A DNA stretch of 6,014 bases from Ruminococcaceae bacterium UBA1213 (GTDB taxonomy: Bacteria; Bacillota; Clostridia; Oscillospirales; Acutalibacteraceae), in the NCBI GenBank assembly GCA_002309275.1, contig DBXL01000105.1, forward strand, positions 1,453-7,466, given 5' to 3'. This document shows, piece after piece, positions 3,519 through 6,014 of this stretch (position 1 is its first letter; every line of letters starts with the position of its first letter). The translations under genes were made by a program, and so were the position numbers. The notes under the pieces were generated by a model that saw only the letters and a program-made list of their open reading frames with translations, had not been told where the DNA came from and ran no database searches.

Positions 3519-6014
3519 ATGAAGAAATCATCAAAAATCATGTGCAGGGTGATTGCCGCTGCTATGATTATTTCAATGGCTGCCGGTACGGGCATGACTG
3601 CTCCCGTCAGTCAGCTTGTCGGCACAAGCATTACCGTAAATGCCGAAGAATACGGTGATTATGAATATGAAATCAATGACGACAACACCGTGACTATCAC
3701 CCGTTACAACGGTACAGAAAAAAATGTCACTATCCCTTCACAAATTGACGGCAAACAGGTCACTGTTATAGGTCGCTTCGCTTTTGAAAACAGCAGACAA
3801 TCTTTACAGTCCGTTGTTATTCCTTCGGGCGTTGTCAGAATCAATGAAAGAGCTTTCCAGTATTGCGAAAAACTGCAGACAGTTACTCTCCCCGAGGGCT
3901 TGAAAGTCCTCGAAGATGCTGTATTTGAGTTCTGCTATATGCTCAAAGAAATCAATCTGCCCTCCACCCTTGAAGAAGCAGGCACTTATCAGTTCCAGCA
4001 TGACAGAAGTCTTTCTTCCGTCACCCTGTCACCAAAAATGACACGCATTGCCGACTGTATGTTCCAAGACTGTAATTCTCTTGAAGAAATCACCATTCCC
4101 GACAATATCGAGAGTATAGGAAATTATGCTTTCAACTACTGCCGTAACTTGAAAAAAGTCAATTTCGGTGCAAATACAAAACTGAGATATATCGGACAGT
4201 CATTCCAATATACCGCTATGGAAAGTTTCACTCTGCCCGAAAGCGTCGAGGAAACAAACGGCTGGACTTTCTACGGAAACTATCATCTGAAGAACTTCAC
4301 TTTTAATTCCAAAATGACCGTAATTCCCGACGGATTTCTTGGCGGCTGTATCAGCCTTGAAAATATCGTTATCCCCGACAATATACAGGAAATATACAAC
4401 AAGGCTTTTGCGGACTGCACAAGCCTTAAAACTGTTACAATAGGCTCGGGTGTCCGCAACATCAACTGGGAGGCATTTAAAAACTGCACTTCCCTCACAG
4501 ATGTATATTTCGGTTCGGCTCTCGAACATATAGGAGATAATGCGTTTGCAGGCTGTTCAAGCCTTGTGAATTTCCATAATATTCCCGAAAACTATATCAC
4601 TTTTGACTACTATGTTTTTGAAACGTCAAAATGGTATGCCGAACAGCCCAACGGTGCCGTTTATTTCGGAAATGTCCTTTATAATTACAAAGGCAAAATT
4701 GCACAAAATGAAACTGTTGTCATTCCCGAGGGCACTGTATCTTTCAATAAGAATATTTTCGGAGAAAATAAAAATCTGAAATCCGTCACCATTCCCGCAA
4801 GCATGGGACAATTTGATTTCCATTATCTCTTTGACGGCAGTGAAAATCTGGAAACTATCACCGTTGCCGAAAATCACCCGAATTACAAATCCATAGACGG
4901 TATCGTCTATAACAAAGAGGGTACGGAAATGATATACTGTCCCAGAGGAAAAGCAGGTGCTTTGGTTATTCCCGAGGGTGTAGAATATATCAACGGTGAT
5001 GCACTGCGTGACTGTACAAAGATAACTTCCCTGACTTTCAGCAAGTCACTCTACGGTTTTACAGCCGAGAATTTCACAACCATGTCATCTCTTACAAAAA
5101 TCAATGTACCTGCCGAAAATGAATGGTATATATCAAAAGACGGTGTACTTTTCGGAACTGATACGGATAATGACGGCAACAGATACCCGTATCTTCTGTA
5201 TTGCTGTCCTCCTGCAAAGACGGGGGCTTATACCATTCCCGATACAGTCCGTGAACTTCACTGGTCGGCTTTCACAAATTCCACTAAAATAACATCTCTC
5301 AATATTCCCCAATCCGTGCAATGGCTTATGTATTTTGACAATCTCACTACACTTGATTCACTCACATCAATTACCATAGCACAGGACAGCGAATTGGATT
5401 ACTGTACGGTCAATGGTATTCTTTATAATAAAGATATGACCGAAATGCACTATGTCCCGAATGCAAAAAGCGGGGCTGTAACTGTTCCCGAAGGTGTCGA
5501 AACGATTTACGGGGCTTTCTATAACTGCAAAAAGGTCACACAGGTAAATCTCCCTGCATCAGTAAATAAGATATATGAAGATTCTTTCGACAACTGCACA
5601 GCCTTGACAAAGTTCACAGTTGCACAGAATAACGAAACTTACAAATCCGTCAATGGTGCTTTGGTTGTAAAAGGCGACAATGACTGGCTTGTTTGTGTTC
5701 CAAAAGCAGTGACTGCCTTTACCGTACCCGAAACCATCTATAACCATGACCGTATTAGAGATAATGCTTTCATTAACTGCAACGCCCTTACAACTCTCAA
5801 TATCGGTGCAGACTTCGATTTCAGCTGGTGGTGGTATTACAATTCACATTTCAATATATGCCCCAATCTCAAAACCGTCAATGTTGATGAAAACAATGTC
5901 AACTACAAATCAATCAACGGTGTTGTTTATAACAGTGACGCAGTTGTATTTGTACCGCCTGCTTATGAGGGTGTGCTGAATGTTCCGAAATTCGTTACTT
6001 CCTGCTGGGACGGT
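3519..6014 (+). CDS. Secreted leucine-rich-repeat (LRR_5, BspA-like) surface protein; 3' partial
   Basis: The frame is open from the ATG at 3519 to the window end: 832 residues with no stop. Residues 1-42 are a Sec signal peptide (MKKSSK start, hydrophobic core, likely cleavage after VNA before EEYGDY). Residues 45-98 are the usual BspA-type entry segment, with DDNTVTITRYNG and the IPSQIDGKQVTVIG motif. Residues 99-351 contain eleven consecutive 23-residue LRR_5 units of the form hxhP-x(4)-hxxI-x(3)-AF-x(2)-C-x(2)-L. From about residue 376 the pattern changes to longer units carrying an NG-hhYN hairpin (separate entry). BspA-like proteins are extracellular or surface-attached and are linked to binding of host proteins, other bacteria or polysaccharides. 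The ligand here cannot be read from sequence. The C terminus, where an anchor, dockerin or further binding module would sit, is outside the window. The gene has its own promoter. Confidence 0.95.
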   Translation, partial: MKKSSKIMCRVIAAAMIISMAAGTGMTAPVSQLVGTSITVNAEEYGDYEYEINDDNTVTITRYNGTEKNVTIPSQIDGKQVTVIGRFAFENSRQSLQSVVIPSGVVRINERAFQYCEKLQTVTLPEGLKVLEDAVFEFCYMLKEINLPSTLEEAGTYQFQHDRSLSSVTLSPKMTRIADCMFQDCNSLEEITIPDNIESIGNYAFNYCRNLKKVNFGANTKLRYIGQSFQYTAMESFTLPESVEETNGWTFYGNYHLKNFTFNSKMTVIPDGFLGGCISLENIVIPDNIQEIYNKAFADCTSLKTVTIGSGVRNINWEAFKNCTSLTDVYFGSALEHIGDNAFAGCSSLVNFHNIPENYITFDYYVFETSKWYAEQPNGAVYFGNVLYNYKGKIAQNETVVIPEGTVSFNKNIFGENKNLKSVTIPASMGQFDFHYLFDGSENLETITVAENHPNYKSIDGIVYNKEGTEMIYCPRGKAGALVIPEGVEYINGDALRDCTKITSLTFSKSLYGFTAENFTTMSSLTKINVPAENEWYISKDGVLFGTDTDNDGNRYPYLLYCCPPAKTGAYTIPDTVRELHWSAFTNSTKITSLNIPQSVQWLMYFDNLTTLDSLTSITIAQDSELDYCTVNGILYNKDMTEMHYVPNAKSGAVTVPEGVETIYGAFYNCKKVTQVNLPASVNKIYEDSFDNCTALTKFTVAQNNETYKSVNGALVVKGDNDWLVCVPKAVTAFTVPETIYNHDRIRDNAFINCNALTTLNIGADFDFSWWWYYNSHFNICPNLKTVNVDENNVNYKSINGVVYNSDAVVFVPPAYEGVLNVPKFVTSCWDG
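3813..4571 (+). repeat. Eleven in-register 23-residue (69-bp) LRR_5 repeats
   Basis: Units begin at protein residues 99, 122, 145, 168, 191, 214, 237, 260, 283, 306 and 329, with no insertion or deletion across 253 residues. Each starts with a beta strand such as VVIP, VTLP, ITIP or VTIG and ends with a short helix such as AFADCTSLKT. A Cys occupies the same slot in eight of eleven units (C116, C139, C185, C208, C277, C300, C323, C346); the others have D162, T231 and N254. DNA divergence between units is high, so the array is old or has diversified under selection. Confidence 0.92.
4839..5960 (+). repeat. Higher-order LRR super-repeat with NG-hhYN hairpin insertions (80-91 residues)
   Basis: Five hairpin motifs recur after an LRR strand: YKSIDGIVYNKEG, WYISKDGVLFGTD, YCTVNGILYNKD, YKSVNGALVVKGD and YKSINGVVYNSD. 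Their glycines are at residues 461, 542, 633, 713 and 801, so the spacings are 81, 91, 80 and 88. Each is followed by a short strand ending in a C/V-x(0-1)-P motif (for example YCPRGK, YVPNAK, FVPPAY) and then a new IP or VP strand. A degenerate relative, NGAVYFGNVLYNYKG, sits at residues 378-392. This is a known variation in clostridial LRR_5 proteins, where hairpins interrupt the solenoid. Confidence 0.8.

Noticed and set aside
3425..3658. Open frame of 77 codons starting in the terminator and overlapping the LRR gene start
   Set aside because: It begins inside the terminator stem, upstream of the promoter -10, and runs out of frame over the LRR signal peptide. It has a Cys/Arg/His-rich shadow composition and no ribosome binding site.
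3804..5747. Several - strand open frames of 62-109 codons opposite the LRR gene
   Set aside because: They are antisense shadows of a repetitive coding sequence, with no promoters, ribosome binding sites or recognisable domains, while the + strand is open throughout with clear LRR motifs.

Overview
The window looks like chromosomal DNA of a low-to-moderate GC gut Firmicute, most likely a Ruminococcus-type clostridium (Oscillospiraceae). This is an inference from three things: a starch-binding CBM26-like module followed by tyrosine-rich Ig-like repeats, a BspA-type (LRR_5) surface protein, and AT-rich intergenic DNA with consensus sigma-A promoters and GGAGG ribosome binding sites. All genes are on the + strand. 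No tRNA, rRNA, CRISPR array, transposase or phage gene was seen.

Layout. (1) Bases 1-1641 are the 3' end of a large secreted protein: a CBM26-like starch-binding module, a small MucBP-like module, then four tandem Ig-like repeats of about 93 residues ending at the stop codon. Any catalytic domain (for example a GH13 amylase) would lie upstream, outside the window. (2) Bases 1642-1825 are intergenic: a strong hairpin, an AT-rich inverted repeat, and a perfect TTGACA-N17-TATAAT promoter whose -35 box lies in that inverted repeat. (3) Bases 1826-3397 encode a complete 523-residue envelope protein with a signal peptide, a coiled coil, a CAP/SCP domain, a second coiled coil, a Ser/Thr-rich linker and a C-terminal membrane anchor. 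(4) Bases 3398-3518 hold a clear intrinsic terminator, then a TTGAAA-N17-TATAAT promoter with an extended -10, then a GGAGG site. (5) Bases 3519-6014 encode a secreted leucine-rich-repeat (LRR_5/BspA-like) protein that is open to the window edge after 832 residues. It is the largest gene here and is easily missed because its stop codon is outside the window.

The two complete starts each have their own promoter and the second gene has its own terminator, so these look like separate transcription units, not an operon. Their common theme is export: all three products appear to be outside the cytoplasm or on the cell surface, with modules for glycan binding, CAP function and LRR-mediated binding. 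I see no evidence of a defence, mobile or biosynthetic system. The most unusual item is the CAP protein with its domain held between two coiled coils. The clearest structural regularity is the indel-free 23-residue LRR array that changes into an 80-91-residue super-repeat.
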